From Tetrastigma voinierianum (lineage: Eukaryota > Streptophyta > Magnoliopsida > Vitales > Vitaceae), in assembly GCA_016808115.1 (NCBI GenBank), contig JAEQBH010001504.1, forward strand, positions 354,995 to 418,994: a DNA stretch of 64,000 nucleotides, in the 5' to 3' direction. Each line of letters starts with the position of its first letter. The first letter of the stretch is position 1. Positions 35,205-47,485 of this stretch are shown in pieces. The translations under genes were made by a program, and so were the position numbers. The notes beneath the pieces were generated by a model. That model was not told the DNA's origin, searched no databases, and saw only the letters and a program-made list of their open reading frames with translations.

Positions 35205-35350
35205 CTAAAGTACGTACATTCATTCTCAAATAAGATGGGATATGCGGTACTCATCGTGTCCTCAGGCTCCCATGTTTCCTCCTCCACTCCTCAGTGTCGC
35301 TATAGCACCTTCACTAGCCTCATAGTCTTGCATCGCAAAACCTGGTCTCG
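35205..35350 (-). pseudogene. Chromodomain-like end of pol
   Basis: On the - strand the translation shows MRLVKVL, then, after two stop codons, GVEEETWEPEDTM and YPILFENE. This is the usual end of Tekay-type integrases, which carry a chromodomain thought to guide insertion to heterochromatin marks. Confidence 0.75.
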
Positions 35351-35359
35351 GCTATCCAT

Positions 35360-36629
35360 GATACGCACTGGTCCCTCCTCAAAGGTCTCATCTGTATCAA
35401 CAAAAAGCTTGCCCCGATCCCTTTACATGAGTCGGATCTGGAGTGTATTTTCGGAGCATGGAGACATGGAATACATCGTGGACACTCGATAAACTCGGTG
35501 GTAATGCCAACCGTTAAACAACTACCCACCCTCTCCAAGAATTACCTCGAGAAGGGCCCAGTATATCTCGGCGATAGCTTTCACCAAGCTTATATTTGAT
35601 CCACTCCTCTCTTAGGCATAACCTTGAAGACATGATCTCCATGTCAAACTCTAGAGAATTAGGTAAGCCGGTGTGTGGAACATAACTCTTCCTCTTGGAT
35701 TTAAGTCGTAAGAAGACGTTTACGTATCAATTCCGCTTCATTGAGATTGTCCTTCACAATCAACTCGGACCACGTGGTGGATCTCTCTCTACCTCGGTCC
35801 AACAAGCGGAATCGACATGGCCCTCCCATATAATGCCTTATAGGGTGCATACATCACGTATGCTCCTTTGATAACTATTGGTATAGGCGAACTCGATGAG
35901 GGCAAATGCTGCTCGGCTACCCTTGAAGTCGGGGACCATGCTCTCCCGACATGTCCTCTCCCCAACACCTATATAGTCATCTCGGCCGACCGTCGATCTG
36001 TGGATGAAGCGATGCTAAATCCTCAATTGTGTCCCCATGGCTCTCTGTAAACTCTTATAGAACGGAGCTGTAAACCTAGGATCCCGATCCGATACTATGG
36101 AGATTGGCACTCCATGCAGCCGTCTGATCTCGTATGGCACAACTTCGCGAAATTCCTCGATTATTGAAGGTCATCCGCACAACCAAAAAATGTGCCGACT
36201 TAGTAAGCCGGTCAATTATCACCCACACCGCATCATGCTTCCGCGATGTCCGTGGCAAGTGAGTCACAAAATCCATCGTGATATGCGCCCTTCGCTCTTG
36301 CTACCTCCCGTGGTTAGATCCTGGCAGCAGCCTTTGATGCTCAGCCTTAATCTGTTGACACGTGAGACATCGTCAAACAAAATCCCCAACGGTTGTCTTC
36401 ATCCCGCTCGATGTCTTGGCGGCGAAGATCATGATACATCTTAGTGCCACTGGATCACCTGACAAAACGAGTAATGGAACTCCCTGAGAATCTCCTCTCT
36501 CAACTCTGCCAAATGGGGAACCACAATCCGTCCCCTATACCGAAGACAACCATCCGTGTGAATGACCCAGCACTCGTCACCTGTACTAGCCTGTACCCGA
36601 TCCCTAATGGATACCATCTCAACGTCCAC
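35360..36629 (-). pseudogene. Integrase relic
   Basis: Read on the - strand from 36629, the first open part has LRYRGRIVVPHLAELREEIL, the lead-in to the zinc domain. Then come CLTCQQIKAEHQR near 36360 and an open stretch from 36276 with MDFVTHLPRTS, the aspartate-containing core and IIDRLTKSAHF. Further down are SDRDPRFTAPFYKSLQRAMG (about 36083-36024) and the FAYTNSYQ-like core end near 35880. Frame changes separate these parts. The order matches chromovirus integrase. Confidence 0.88.
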
Positions 36630-37003
36630 TACCGGGACTTCCCGATCACTTTGCCTTTCGATAGGAAGGCGTGGCCAGCTAGCGCCGAACCTGCGGGCGA
36701 TCGCGAAATGCGTAGGCTAAACTGTCCCACGGTCTCGAGCATCTGCCACTCCCAGGAAGCTACACTAGTTAGTACTCCCCGTGACTTCCATCTGAGCGCA
36801 TTAGCCACCACATTTGTCTTACTCGGATGGTAATGCAGAATGAAGTCATAATCCTCCAGATACTCCATCCATCTGCGTTGCCTCATGTTGAGGTCTCGCT
36901 TTGTAAAGATATACTTCAAACTTTTGTGGTCTGAAAATACCTCGAACTGCTCACCATATAAATAGTGGCGCCATATCTTCAAGGCGAAGACTATAGCTGC
37001 CAA
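36629..37003 (-). pseudogene. RNase H domain, frame largely intact
   Basis: This 124-residue open frame has ALKIWRHYLYG, FSDHKSLKYIF and the QRRWMEYLEDYDF segment, ending with the VVANAL motif. These are the standard landmarks of the Ty3/gypsy RNase H after RT. It is the best-preserved coding piece of the element. Upstream on the - strand it is preceded by the RT C-terminal end. Confidence 0.88.
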
Positions 37004-37560
37004 CTCTATGTCATGTCGAATTTTCGTGATTCTTCATTTGTAAGTGAACCATAAGCTCACAACTCTCCCAGCGCATCGGAGACACATCTCGGTCAGATCC
37101 TTCGAGAGGCATGACAATACACTGTGTACCTCTATCTCCTTTCCAGGACTATCAGAATAGGAGCTTTAGTAAGCCTCCTTTTCAATTCCTAGAATTCCTT
37201 CTCACATAGGTCATTCCACTTGAATTTTGACCTCTTTCCTAGTAAACAGAATCAGAGTGCTCCTAGGTGAAGTGCTCGGTCTACTAAAACCTTTGTCCAA
37301 CAATTACGTATCACGGACGAGGTTCATGTAACTCAAGCTGAAGGTGCCATCTATGTGGAGTCATAGAAATGGGCGACGTACCCAGGGGTGTAACTTCCCG
37401 ATAACAAAGTACGTGCTGTGTGGTAGTGGTAGCTGTCAGGAAAAACATCCTCATACTCACAAACCACCCGAGGTAGATCCAAATCCTGTCTCTCCTCATC
37501 CTTTGCTAGCCATCTACACGTGTCAGATAGCAATAGAGTTCTCAAATTTCTATCTCAGTC
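37004..37560 (-). pseudogene. Protease-RT linker joined to RT C-terminus; RT catalytic core deleted
   Basis: On the - strand, 37545-37330 translates to EERQDLDLPRVVCEYEDVF and TSPISMTPHRW, the linker in front of RT. The RT start appears as LLDKGFSRPSTSPRS near 37290. It is followed within some 20 codons by KFKWNDLCEKEF and LKRRLTKAPIL near 37220-37160, which belong to the RT C-terminus. The palm, including the YxDD box, is therefore absent, a loss of about 200 codons. Confidence 0.8.
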
Positions 37561-37945
37561 TACCTGTAGTGTACGTGCTAGTCACTAATATACTTTGACA
37601 TCATGAACTACACCGTTAGTCCCTTTTTCGCAGTGGTGCGTAATGCGACCACTAATACAAATTAGTTCCCGAACTATCATGTTCATTTTGCTTTTCGAAC
37701 CCCTAAGGTTATGTTTTCTAGCCTTAGTGTTCCATATACAATCTACCATGTATATTATTCACACAAATCACACAACATGTTAAGCACAAAACACACAACA
37801 CATAACAATGCATGATCTAGACCCATGCCCATCAGCCCTCGGTACTCGTGTACCTAGACTCTTGATACCTAGCTAAGAAGAGCTAGCATCAAGACCATAC
37901 TTGTGGATACCCACATTCGAGCTCTCTAGGTAATCGTTTACCTAA
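37561..37945 (-). other. Leader without recognisable gag
   Basis: Between PBS and the protease-RT linker only about 400 bases remain, where a full element would carry gag and protease (over 1.5 kb). I see no capsid motif on the - strand here, so a second large deletion removed gag. Confidence 0.6.
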
Positions 37946-37957
37946 GATCTGATACCA
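37946..37957 (-). other. Primer-binding site, initiator-methionine tRNA type
   Basis: On the - strand TGGTATCAGATC lies three bases after the LTR end GTGTCACA and matches the initiator-methionine type TGGTATCAGAGC except in one position. Confidence 0.88.
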
Positions 37958-37960
37958 AAC

Positions 37961-40900
37961 TGTGACACCCTTATTACGGGAGTCCCATTGACAACCTGTC
38001 AACCTGTGGAAACCGGTGGGTGTCGGGTAACCCGACGCCACACCATCATGTCCCATTTATCGGGATCCAAACTTTAACAAAAAATCGAACAGAGTCTCCT
38101 CTATATAGGAAGCTCCATCCGAAATACAACCTGTATAACAATACATCACATGACCCATCCGGGCTCAATATACCACACCGGGCATTCATGAGTCATGCGA
38201 CCACTCGACCCCATTGACCGTACCTTGAATACTATACATGCAACTATGTAGTGATATGTTTACAAGAGTTCAATTATACTCTCTTACACAAAATGATATA
38301 TTAAAACTGATTGTTCTAATATACATAAACAAAATATGGTCCAAAGCGACATCCGGCTTTCTTGTATGCGGTCCGAGATATGGAGTCGAGTTACACTTTT
38401 GACTTGTTGTGACCGCTGGCAAAGGGTATGTCTCGTTGGCTTGACCATGACCCACGAAATATTCGTGGATGTCGGGTAACCCGACACCACTCATAATCGG
38501 ACCTGGTCTCCCTTTGTGCGAGGAGCTGCCGAGTACAAAATGTCCCAACAATTAACAATGACCACGGGGTCCACATGCGAGTAAAATAATTGCCACTTGG
38601 CCCCTGCATTAATACCCACAAAATACATCAACTATATATAATAGTTCAAGAGTTAATAAATTACTTTTTACCAAACATATATCAAAATTTAGAGTTTTAA
38701 TACATGTTATACAAAGCGAATACCCAAACAACCACAACTTGGAAACTTTCTTCCTAGCCAACGACCTCTAGTGGCGCCGTCTCTATTACACTCCACATTA
38801 CTGAAATAATGATCCCTCGATAGGGTGAGCAATGCATAGTAGTGATGATTTCCTACATGGGTTACTCCCCACCTAAGTGCACATGCCATGGAAAACAATC
38901 ACACTCAAACAAATACATGATCCTACTTGAATGTCTACATGCCCAATCCCATGTCTCGAGTCCTCAGAGCTCCTCACACATGCTAGCTTAGATGCAAGTA
39001 AAATCCACGAGTTTTCAAAGCAAAAAAGCTTTTTGTTCTCGAAAACTTACTACCGAGAATCGGTAAACATATTGGACTACCCTCCGAGGCGAATATGTTG
39101 GATAACCTTCCAAAACAATTCATGGGCCGCACCCCAGGCGTGAATTGTTCGGATATCTTCAAACACGATTCTCACAGGAAAATCTTAAAATTAAATTCCT
39201 TTCACAAACATTTCCTTTTATTTTCTTTCATGTCATGCACTTCTTTCACAATATTAAGGGTACCCGATTGCGCTATGGAATGCGATATGCCAATCCCAAC
39301 AACTCATGCTAATATATAGAACATGTATATACTAACATAATTAATCGAGATAAATTATGTTATTCAAGTCTAATCAATAACACAATTAGCTCACATGGGC
39401 TAATTAAACCGCAACAATTCATTTTGAATCACTCAAAATCATAAAAATTCACATAAAAATCATGTGAACAGTGAAACCCTCGGGTTGTCACTGTTCATGG
39501 CCACACAAGTAGGAATTTTCTCTACTCAGTTCAAATGTTTTGAAACTGAATTGCATTTCATCAAGCCTTACAATGTCCCAACCATTTTACATGGCTCTTG
39601 GCGAAAGAATAGCACAGGAAAAAGATCCCTACCTCTTGGAGTGTCGAACTTCCATGAAATCGGTGGTGTCGCGTAGCGCTGCGCATAGAACAATTTTACC
39701 TCTTGGCTCGAAGCGAACTGACGGTCCAAACGACGGGAAATCTAGAGAGAAGTAGCTCTCTCTCCCTCCCAAGAACTTGAAACCCGACTCACGCCACTTT
39801 TTCCGACCCTTTGCCGTTTTCTTCTTCGATTAGAAGAAGAAAACTATTCATCTTTGTTTTATTCTCATTAAACTTTCCAATAATTCTCATCTTGTCCTTT
39901 TGTCTTGATTTTTGACACTTGACACAATCTAGGCCATTCATCTCATCCTCTCACTAATCATGCAACATGTGTCGCATAGGTACATGTAATATGTGACTTT
40001 TGTCACATCACATGTCTCTCACGAGCCGTTTTACGACACCTGACACCCGGTGCCTCGAAAAATGTGAAATTTCGACTGTCTCGGAATTCGATGAAATTCG
40101 ACGTGGTAGCTAGATTTCGCTAGACGATTCAAACGGTGAAATTGGTTTCGTAAATCGAATCTGAAAAAATTTAGGATTTTCTTAAATTTCGAAGAAAAAT
40201 TAGAATTTTCTCAGGTTTTACACCTGTGCCTGAAAAGAGGGGTCCTACGATGGGGTGAGCAAAGCCCAGTAGTAATAATCTCCTACAAGGGTTACTCCTC
40301 ACCTAAGTGCTCATACAATGATCAAACCAATCCATACACATCTAAGTGAAAATGCCTACATGAATGTCGTATGTCATGCATGGAATGTCTTCCTACCCAT
40401 ATCCCGAGTCACTCACCGACTCCCTCACATGCCTATGCCAAGCGTGATGAAAAGCCATCAGCGGTAGTACCAATGACACATATACGAGCCCTTACCGGCT
40501 CTGTACTAATACAAGTGCCAATGGGCAGCCAATCGACTCTATGCCACGACGATAATACGTAGCGATAAGCATGGCCAGGTGTGTGTCTTCTTTGGGAAAT
40601 ATAACTTTTCGGCTCCCACCGCGGGTCTCTTACACATATACAGAACTTTTCGGATCACACCGCAAGTCTCTTACACTCATGTTCCAGACTTTTCACCTAA
40701 GGGGGTTAACGGTCCCCTTCTTGCTCTGCCCAACACACATTAATCACATTTCTTTTTATGTTTTAAACCATGAGACATTTATTGGACGTCGTCTAAAGTA
40801 TGAGCTCACTACCCATTCATCAACACTGATGATGAATGACCATATCCATGCACACACACCCAATATGTTGATGTCCGCATTGCATATGCAATTCTAATGT

Positions 40901-42886
40901 CCTTTACAAATTCTCGTAATTTACATGTATGATGCTGCTTATATGGAACATTTGTCCAAATCGTACTTAAATGTCGAAGTACCGTCTGACATACACCGCA
41001 AGCATATAAGTTCCATACATTTCATACTAATCTTTATAGATATCGTAGTATCATGCATATTAGCATTCATCAATACATGACTAAATAAGTAATGTCATAT
41101 AGCCTTCCTTAGGCTAACTCATGACAATTCATACCCAATCTGATAACTTCTGACATGCCATGTAATGGTCATGTCAAAACCCGACTATTCACATCGACAC
41201 AACCAAATAACCTGTAGACTTGGTGAAAAACATAGATTTTCAGCAAGGTTATGGACACCCAAGGCCTTCCACAGGCATAGGGAAAGAACCTTGACTCAAT
41301 GGGCTTTCCATAGAGTCTAAGAAAACTCCAAAAGAAGTTCGGACGCAAAAGATATGGTCGTCCGAAGTTGAAGGCAAACAAAACAGGAATGGACCCTTGT
41401 GTCCCACCTGCACACTTGGTACAAACACCAAATTTCAGCAAGGTTGTGGATACCAATTACCCTCCATAAGAATATGGCTAGGTTCTTGACTCAATGAGCT
41501 TTCCATAGAGTCTGAGAACACCTGAAACGGAGTTTTGACGAAGACGTTATGGCCTTTTCATTCAAAACTAGTCAGTTTACTCCGCTTACATTGGAAACAG
41601 TCTGTGATACCCGATTTTAGGGGTCTTGATCCATAATTTGACATTGGTTCTTTGTACTCATTTGAATATATAGTTCTTAGGGTTCTTCTCCAATTGGAAT
41701 CACCGTCGGATTACCAAAGCTGAGATATGTCGCAACGGGACTACTCGGTTTTCAAAACGAGAACAGCTATGCGAACATAGCTCCCATTTAAATGCATTTC
41801 TGAGTCAAAAGGGGTCGGAATTTGGATAGACCTATTTCAAGGAAATATGTTTTCCTATAAGTCTAGTTTACCCAGCAATTAGAATCACTCAATTTAGATA
41901 AGTAATGGCCAAGTTATGGCCCAGCTTCGATCATGGGGCTGAAACGAAACGGAAAAGCTGCCCCTAAAACATAACTCCACTTTGAATGCATTTATGAGTC
42001 CAAAGGGGTCGGAATTTGGATAGACCTATTTCAAGGAGATATGTTCTCCTATAAGTCTAGTTTATCAAGAAATTATAATCACTCAATTTGGATGAGAGAT
42101 GACCAAGTTATGGCTAAAATACAGTCACAGGGTCGAAGGAAAAAAACTGGACAGCATTTACTACTTTGACACCCACACACATGCCCTTAGATAGAAATTA
42201 AACCGAGTAGGATAAAAACCTTACCTCAATTAGCGTGATTTCTCGGGACATCGCATTTTCTCGATTTCCATGAAAACCCGAACCTTGGACCTTGGCGAAA
42301 TTTTGTGATTTCGGTATCCACGCATAGCTCTTGTCGCGTAGAGCAACTTTAACTCTCGGCCTGTCAAGTTCCGATCGACAAAACCCTGTGAAATCGTCGG
42401 AGAAAGTTTGTTTTTCTTCTTCCTCCTCTCTCTCTCTCTCTAACGTTTGGTCCTAGACCAACTTGTGAGATCTTTCTTGATTTTTTTAGATATTTCTTGT
42501 ATTTATACATGACATGTGGCTCATCGGTGCTGCGTGTCCGCGCTTCCCGATCTATTTTAAGCCCTAAAACAATTTATTTCGTCTCTGTTTCAGTTCCATC
42601 TATCTTAAATGGACATTCTTTAAATATTTTATATTTTTCAGGATTTTTCTAAAAATCTAGTTTTCGGGGTCCACTCGATGCTTGTCGTCTTGAAATTCAT
42701 GAAAATCTAACTGTCTCAGAATTCAACGAAATTTGCCCGGGTGACTAGATTTCGCGAGAAGATTCCAACGGTGAATTTCATTTCATCATCTGAGATCTAA
42801 AAAGAATTTTGGCAAAATTACCATTTTGCCCTTTATAGCAAAAATTCAAATTTCTAGTTTTTTTTTTTTTTTTCCGAGTCTTTACA
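37961..42886 (-). repeat. 5' LTR of the 32021-42886 element, with a nested solo LTR
   Basis: It begins TGTGACACCC at 37961 and ends GAGTCTTTACA at 42886 on the + strand. The 37961-38403 part aligns with 32021-32450, and 40228-42886 aligns with 32470-35127. The 1.8 kb between is LTR-F. It includes the same ~190-bp internal repeats as the 3' LTR (near 41780 and 41975). Confidence 0.92.
38408..40222 (-). mobile_element. Solo LTR (LTR-F) nested in the 5' LTR
   Basis: The block starts TGTGACCGCTGG and ends CAGGTTTTACA, 1815 bp. The flanks CTTGT (38403-38407) and CCTGT (40223-40227) differ in one base. The 3' LTR of the host element is continuous here, which acts as an empty-site control. It shows the conserved block near 40090-40150 and GGGTTACTCCCCACCTAAGT near 38859. 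It contains no coding domain. Confidence 0.9.
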
Positions 42887-43578
42887 AAATGAATGGAACC
42901 AAGATTGGTTCTAGGGACGTGTGGGGCCTGGACAATGCCCTATTGGATTGAGATCCTAAATTTAGGATCTTTAATGTGTTATTGCTTGATATGAATAGCA
43001 TGTTTGATGTGTGGAGAATGAGAATTGTTAATGCATGTAAATTGATGTGTTAACATGATGTTTGAATTATATGGAATATAATTGCGTGTGAATCATTAGG
43101 ATTGAATATATGAATTGACATCATTGCGTTAGTAATGCTGGCGGTGACATCGGCGTAGAGTCGGTGTGGAGTGCCTTGTGGTATGGTTGTTCACGCTCTT
43201 GGTGAATGTGGAGTTGAGGATTTGTCTTTAGGATTCACGTCGATAAAGACTCATAGTTCAAATCATAAATGAGTAATTAATATTATTGTTGGGCGTCCAC
43301 GGAACTTCGGGTGTAGTAGACCCGTGGTATTATCCGAAAGGTCCTGCATGGGTGTGAGAGACCCGCGGTACTATCGAAAAGGTTTTGTATGGGTGTTAGA
43401 GACTGCCCGATATATCCCGAAAAGTTACGTATGGGTGTTAGAGACCGCGGAGTTTAAATCAAAAAGTTACGGCCCCTTTGGCTCTGGGGTCATGTTTATT
43501 ACTTAGACCTAGAGTTGAGTATTAAGTCGAGATTGACTCGGGATGGGTTACTGTGGCCTTGAATCCGAGGGTAATACC

Positions 43579-45367
43579 GATATTAACTGTCGATACATGA
43601 ATACGCTTTATGCTCATACTAAGAGACCCATTACATATTAAAAATGACGCATTGGCCTACACATCATGCTCATCAAAAATAAGTCGATACTGTAAAATCC
43701 CAGTGACTATGTGTAGTTCGAGTTGATTGCATCACTCTTAATACAACATATTAAATCTTGGGAATTTCAGCCATGTTTTACAAAATAAATACCAAAGCCA
43801 CATGTCGGCTTTCTTCTCAAAGAAGCCTCTAATGAGCGCCGTCTTCCCGAACATTCCACATACAAATAATGAAGTCGCCGGCCAGGTGAGCATTGCCCGA
43901 TGATGAAAATCTCCTACATGGGTTACTCCCCACCTAAGTGCACATGCAATGATTCAACAAAAACACACACTCAAGCAAATACATGATCCTACTTGAATGT
44001 CTACATGCACAATCCCGTGTCTCGAGTCCTCATCGACTCCCTCACGCATGCCTAAGCCAAACGCGAGAAAAACATCCTTTTCATTTCTTTCATACCATGC
44101 ACTCACACCTAATTTTCTAGTTTGCCCCGGTGCATATGAAATACATTATGCCATTTCAAACCACACATGCCAATATACCAATTATGCATATATTAACAAA
44201 ATTTACATACATACCACATGTTATTTAATTCACCCAATAACATCAAAATTTGCTCTCTTGAGCTAATCAACAATCCATTTTAATTCCAATGACTCTTCCA
44301 CAGTTATATTTCATATAATTCAAACGCTCATGTGCTGCATTTAATTTTCATCGTTAACATATTATTTTCCACGCAATTCCGAGGCCATTCATCTTAAGCA
44401 ATATTTTTCTTACAACACACATGGACCATTTTCGGTCGACCAAACAAGCAGAGGCGTGCCAGGTCCTACCATGGCAGGTGGGTGTCGGGTGGGCAGCCCA
44501 CTCATAACATTGGTTCCACTTTGTGGAGCAGAAATCCATGGGCGTTCAGGCCCCGAAAACGCCAAAACCATAATTTATTGCATAAATTATCACACTAGCT
44601 CACCAAACATTCCCTACCTTGTCCAAAAGCGGGTTCAAAATATTCCAACAATTTGATCGAGTTTTGGGACCCGATCAACTTGACCACTCACGACCTCGAA
44701 CCAGCAAACCATTAACAAAACACTTAAAAAAGGATTAAATCAAGTAGGAGAAAACCCCTACCTCTTGGAGTTGTCGAAACTCCCCAAAACCGGTGCCTAC
44801 GCGTAGCCCTCACCGCTTAGAACAACTTTACTTCTTGGCTCGTGGCGATCAGAGCGATCAGAAGCTAGGAAATACAGAAAAATTAGACTATATACAGGAA
44901 GCTTCTCTGTATTTTGCCATATCCAGCTCAAAATCTAAGAAAATGTCTCTTTTTCTTTTCATTTTATTCCCATTTTGTCCCTCACTTGCCACTTGTCAAG
45001 CCACCATTGACTCTTTGGATTTCTTATCCACTTATCCACCAACTATTGAATTTCCCTCTAATTAGGAGGGGCCAGATGTCCATGTGGGTCCCACACTTGA
45101 GCTCAAGTTGACTGATTCAGCACCTGATACGTGGCACACTGTGAGCCACTCAAATCCTTGAAAGTGTCCCCAGCGCTTGTTGCCTCGAAAAACGTGCAAA
45201 TTAGGTGATGTCTCGAATTTGTGAGTCGGCAGTGGTAACTAGATTTTGTGAGACGACTTCAATGGTAAAGTCCATTTCATCATCCGAGATCTAGAACAAT
45301 TCCGGATTTTGATCGAAATTACCATTTTACCTTTTTTCAGAAAATTAGATTTTCTCGGGGTTTCACA
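43579..45367 (-). mobile_element. Solo LTR (LTR-G) nested in LTR-C, opposite orientation
   Basis: The right end GGGGTTTCACA at 45367 is the start of a - strand LTR. The body, with GGGTTACTCCCCACCTAAGT near 43919, parallels LTR-F. The left end is degraded. The best fit is 43579, giving flanks ATACC and TTACC (one mismatch) and a length of 1789 bp, close to LTR-F. About 120 bases present at the matching end of LTR-F are missing. Confidence 0.7.
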
Positions 45368-45968
45368 TTACCAATTGGAAAATTGCATTGGGTGTTAGTG
45401 AGCCGAAAAAGGCTCGGTATTTGGGTTTCATTAGCATTACCAGTGACGATTGCCACACTTGGCATAGGCATGTGTGAGGGAGTCGGTGAGTGACTCGGGG
45501 TATGGGCATGGAAACATTTCATGCATGATATAAATCATTCCATGTATGCATTGTAAATTGTATGGAATGTGGATGTTGTGATTTGCCATTGCATGTGCAT
45601 TTTAGGTGGGGAGTAGCCCTCGTAGGAGAATTCAGTGCGGGCATTGCTCATCGGAGTGGTAGGATCCCCCTTCGAATAAGCGAGATGACACTCCTTAAAG
45701 GCGGGATTGTAAAGCGATCGGTGTGGCCTTGATTCATTTTTGTGTATATATTATAATTGACAATTTTTATATATGTTTTGTATTAAAGAGTGATGTAATA
45801 AACTCTTGAATCTATAGAAATGTATGGTTTTTGTAGCGTATGGACAGTATAGATGATGGGCCCTATTGGGTCATTTACTCGTGTATGAGTCTCATGATAT
45901 GAGACACCGCACGAGGTTCCATGAGGTTAACGGTGATCAACGAGGGGACCCCGAAGTGGGGCATCACA

Positions 45969-47485
45969 CCTTTCGCATCCAATTTGGTAGTGCTTCTTAA
46001 TATTGTAAACACTTAAGATCTTTTTAGGATAAAAATAGGTGTTTGGTAATATTTTGGAAAACTGTTTGAAATATAGGACTGTTTTTTGAATAAGCTCTTA
46101 GGCGATTTTGTGTGTGTGTGTGTTTTTTTTTGAATTTGAAGTATTTTAGATATTTCTAAAATACCTAATAATTTATCCTTTTAAATATTCATTTATTTCT
46201 TCGTAAAATATCCATTTATTTTTCCTTCAAGTTTTTTATAATCCTTAAAATAATTATTTTAGATTTATTTATATAAATATTTATATTTATATTTATTTTT
46301 ACATTTATTTATTTAATATTGTATTTAATATGAGATATATATATATTTGAAATTACATTTTAAATGTCATTTATGGTAATTTAAAAATATAAAAATGTTT
46401 TTATAATTACGTGACATGTTATAAAAACACTAATAGAGTAATCACTTATTCATATAAAAACGTTTTTGGTAAAAATACTATGAGAAAGTGGTTTGGCTAA
46501 AAATACTTTTACAAGAAGCATTATCAAACATGCCGTAAAAGCTATTTGAGAAAAGTAATTAATTGCCTTAGTGTCAAATTGGTATTGTGTCTTAAAAGTG
46601 TAAACACTTAAAATATTTTTAGGATAAAAATAGGTGTTTGGTAATATTTTGAAAAACTCTTTTGAAACTTAGGACTGTTTTTGAATAAGCTCTTGGCCAT
46701 TGTGTGTTTTTTTTAATTCCATGTTTTTTAGATCTTTCTAAAATACCTAACTATTTATCCTTTTAAATATTAATTTTTTTCTTCCTAAACCGTCTTTTTT
46801 TTTTCCTTATAATATTTTACACACACACACACACACATATATATATTATTCATTAATTTAAATATTTATATTAATACATTAAATTTTTTATAATCCTTAA
46901 AATAATTATTTTTAGGTTTATTTATATAAAATTTTTATATTTACATTTATATTTATTTTACATTTATTTAATAATTATTTTATTTATTATAAAATCCTAT
47001 TTTTAAAAATTGAATTTTAAGGAATTTTTTTGTAATTTTAATTATATATAAATATTTTATAATTATGTGAAATGTATAAAAAACACTAATAAATTAATCA
47101 CTTATTCATATAAAAGCGTTTTTTAAATATGAGAAACTGTTTAGGGTGAAAACACTTTTACAAGAAGTATTATCAAACATACCATAAAAGCTATATGGGA
47201 AAAGAAATTAATTCTCTTAGGGTTAATTTCGCAATGCTTCTTAAAAGTGTAAACACTAAAAATCTTTTTACGATAAAAATAGGTGTTTGGTAATATTTTG
47301 GAAAACTCTTTTCTAACTTGTGACTGTTTTTTTAATAATCTCTTGGCGATTACTATGTTTTTTTTAATTTAAAAGTTTTTAGATATTTCTAAAATACCTA
47401 ATTATTTATCCTTTAAAATATTCATTTATTTCTTCGTAAAAATAGCTCATTATTTTCCTTAAAATGTTTTTTTATATATATTTAT
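45969..47485. repeat. ~620-bp tandem array, segment 3 (copies 6-8)
   Basis: Directly after the CCTTT duplication the array resumes. Landmarks lie at about 46018, 46614 and 47270, with spacings of about 600 and 655 bp. A CA-repeat near 46819 and AT runs vary between copies. The segment ends at the TTTAT duplication of LTR-H. Confidence 0.92.

Larger units (their letters stand above)
32021..42886 (-). mobile_element. Tekay-type Ty3/gypsy element with large internal deletions, nested in LTR-C
   Basis: Both LTRs, the PBS and the purine tract are present on the - strand. The target duplication AAATG is exact at 32016-32020 and 42887-42891. The 3' LTR is 3107 bp. The 5' LTR is 3106 bp once the nested LTR and its duplication are removed. 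The internal region is only 2.8 kb. gag, most of protease and the catalytic part of RT are missing, while RNase H, integrase and a chromodomain-like end remain. The two LTRs differ at something like one site in ten by eye, so the insertion is not recent. It cannot be autonomous. Confidence 0.95.
28432..45968 (+). mobile_element. Outer solo LTR (LTR-C), split by three nested insertions
   Basis: The left end is TATAAGACC (expected TGTAAGACC) at 28432, and the right end GCATCACA at 45968. The target duplication CCTTT is exact at 28427-28431 and 45969-45973, and outside it the 620-bp array continues. LTR-C sequence is found in four pieces: 28432-29063, 31730-32020, 42892-43578 and 45373-45968, together about 2.2 kb. 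There is no gag or pol between them that belongs to this element, so it is a solo LTR. The conserved block near 28505-28565 and the GGGGAGTAGCCCTCGTAGG block near 45606 appear in the expected order. Confidence 0.9.

Noticed and set aside
36444..36833. 129-codon + strand frame
   Set aside because: It is antisense to integrase and RNase H of the Tekay-type element, where the - strand has clear pol motifs.
43686..43700. TGTAAAATCCC at 43691 as the start of another + strand LTR
   Set aside because: The sequence on both sides continues as the - strand LTR-G when compared with LTR-F, and no matching flank exists.
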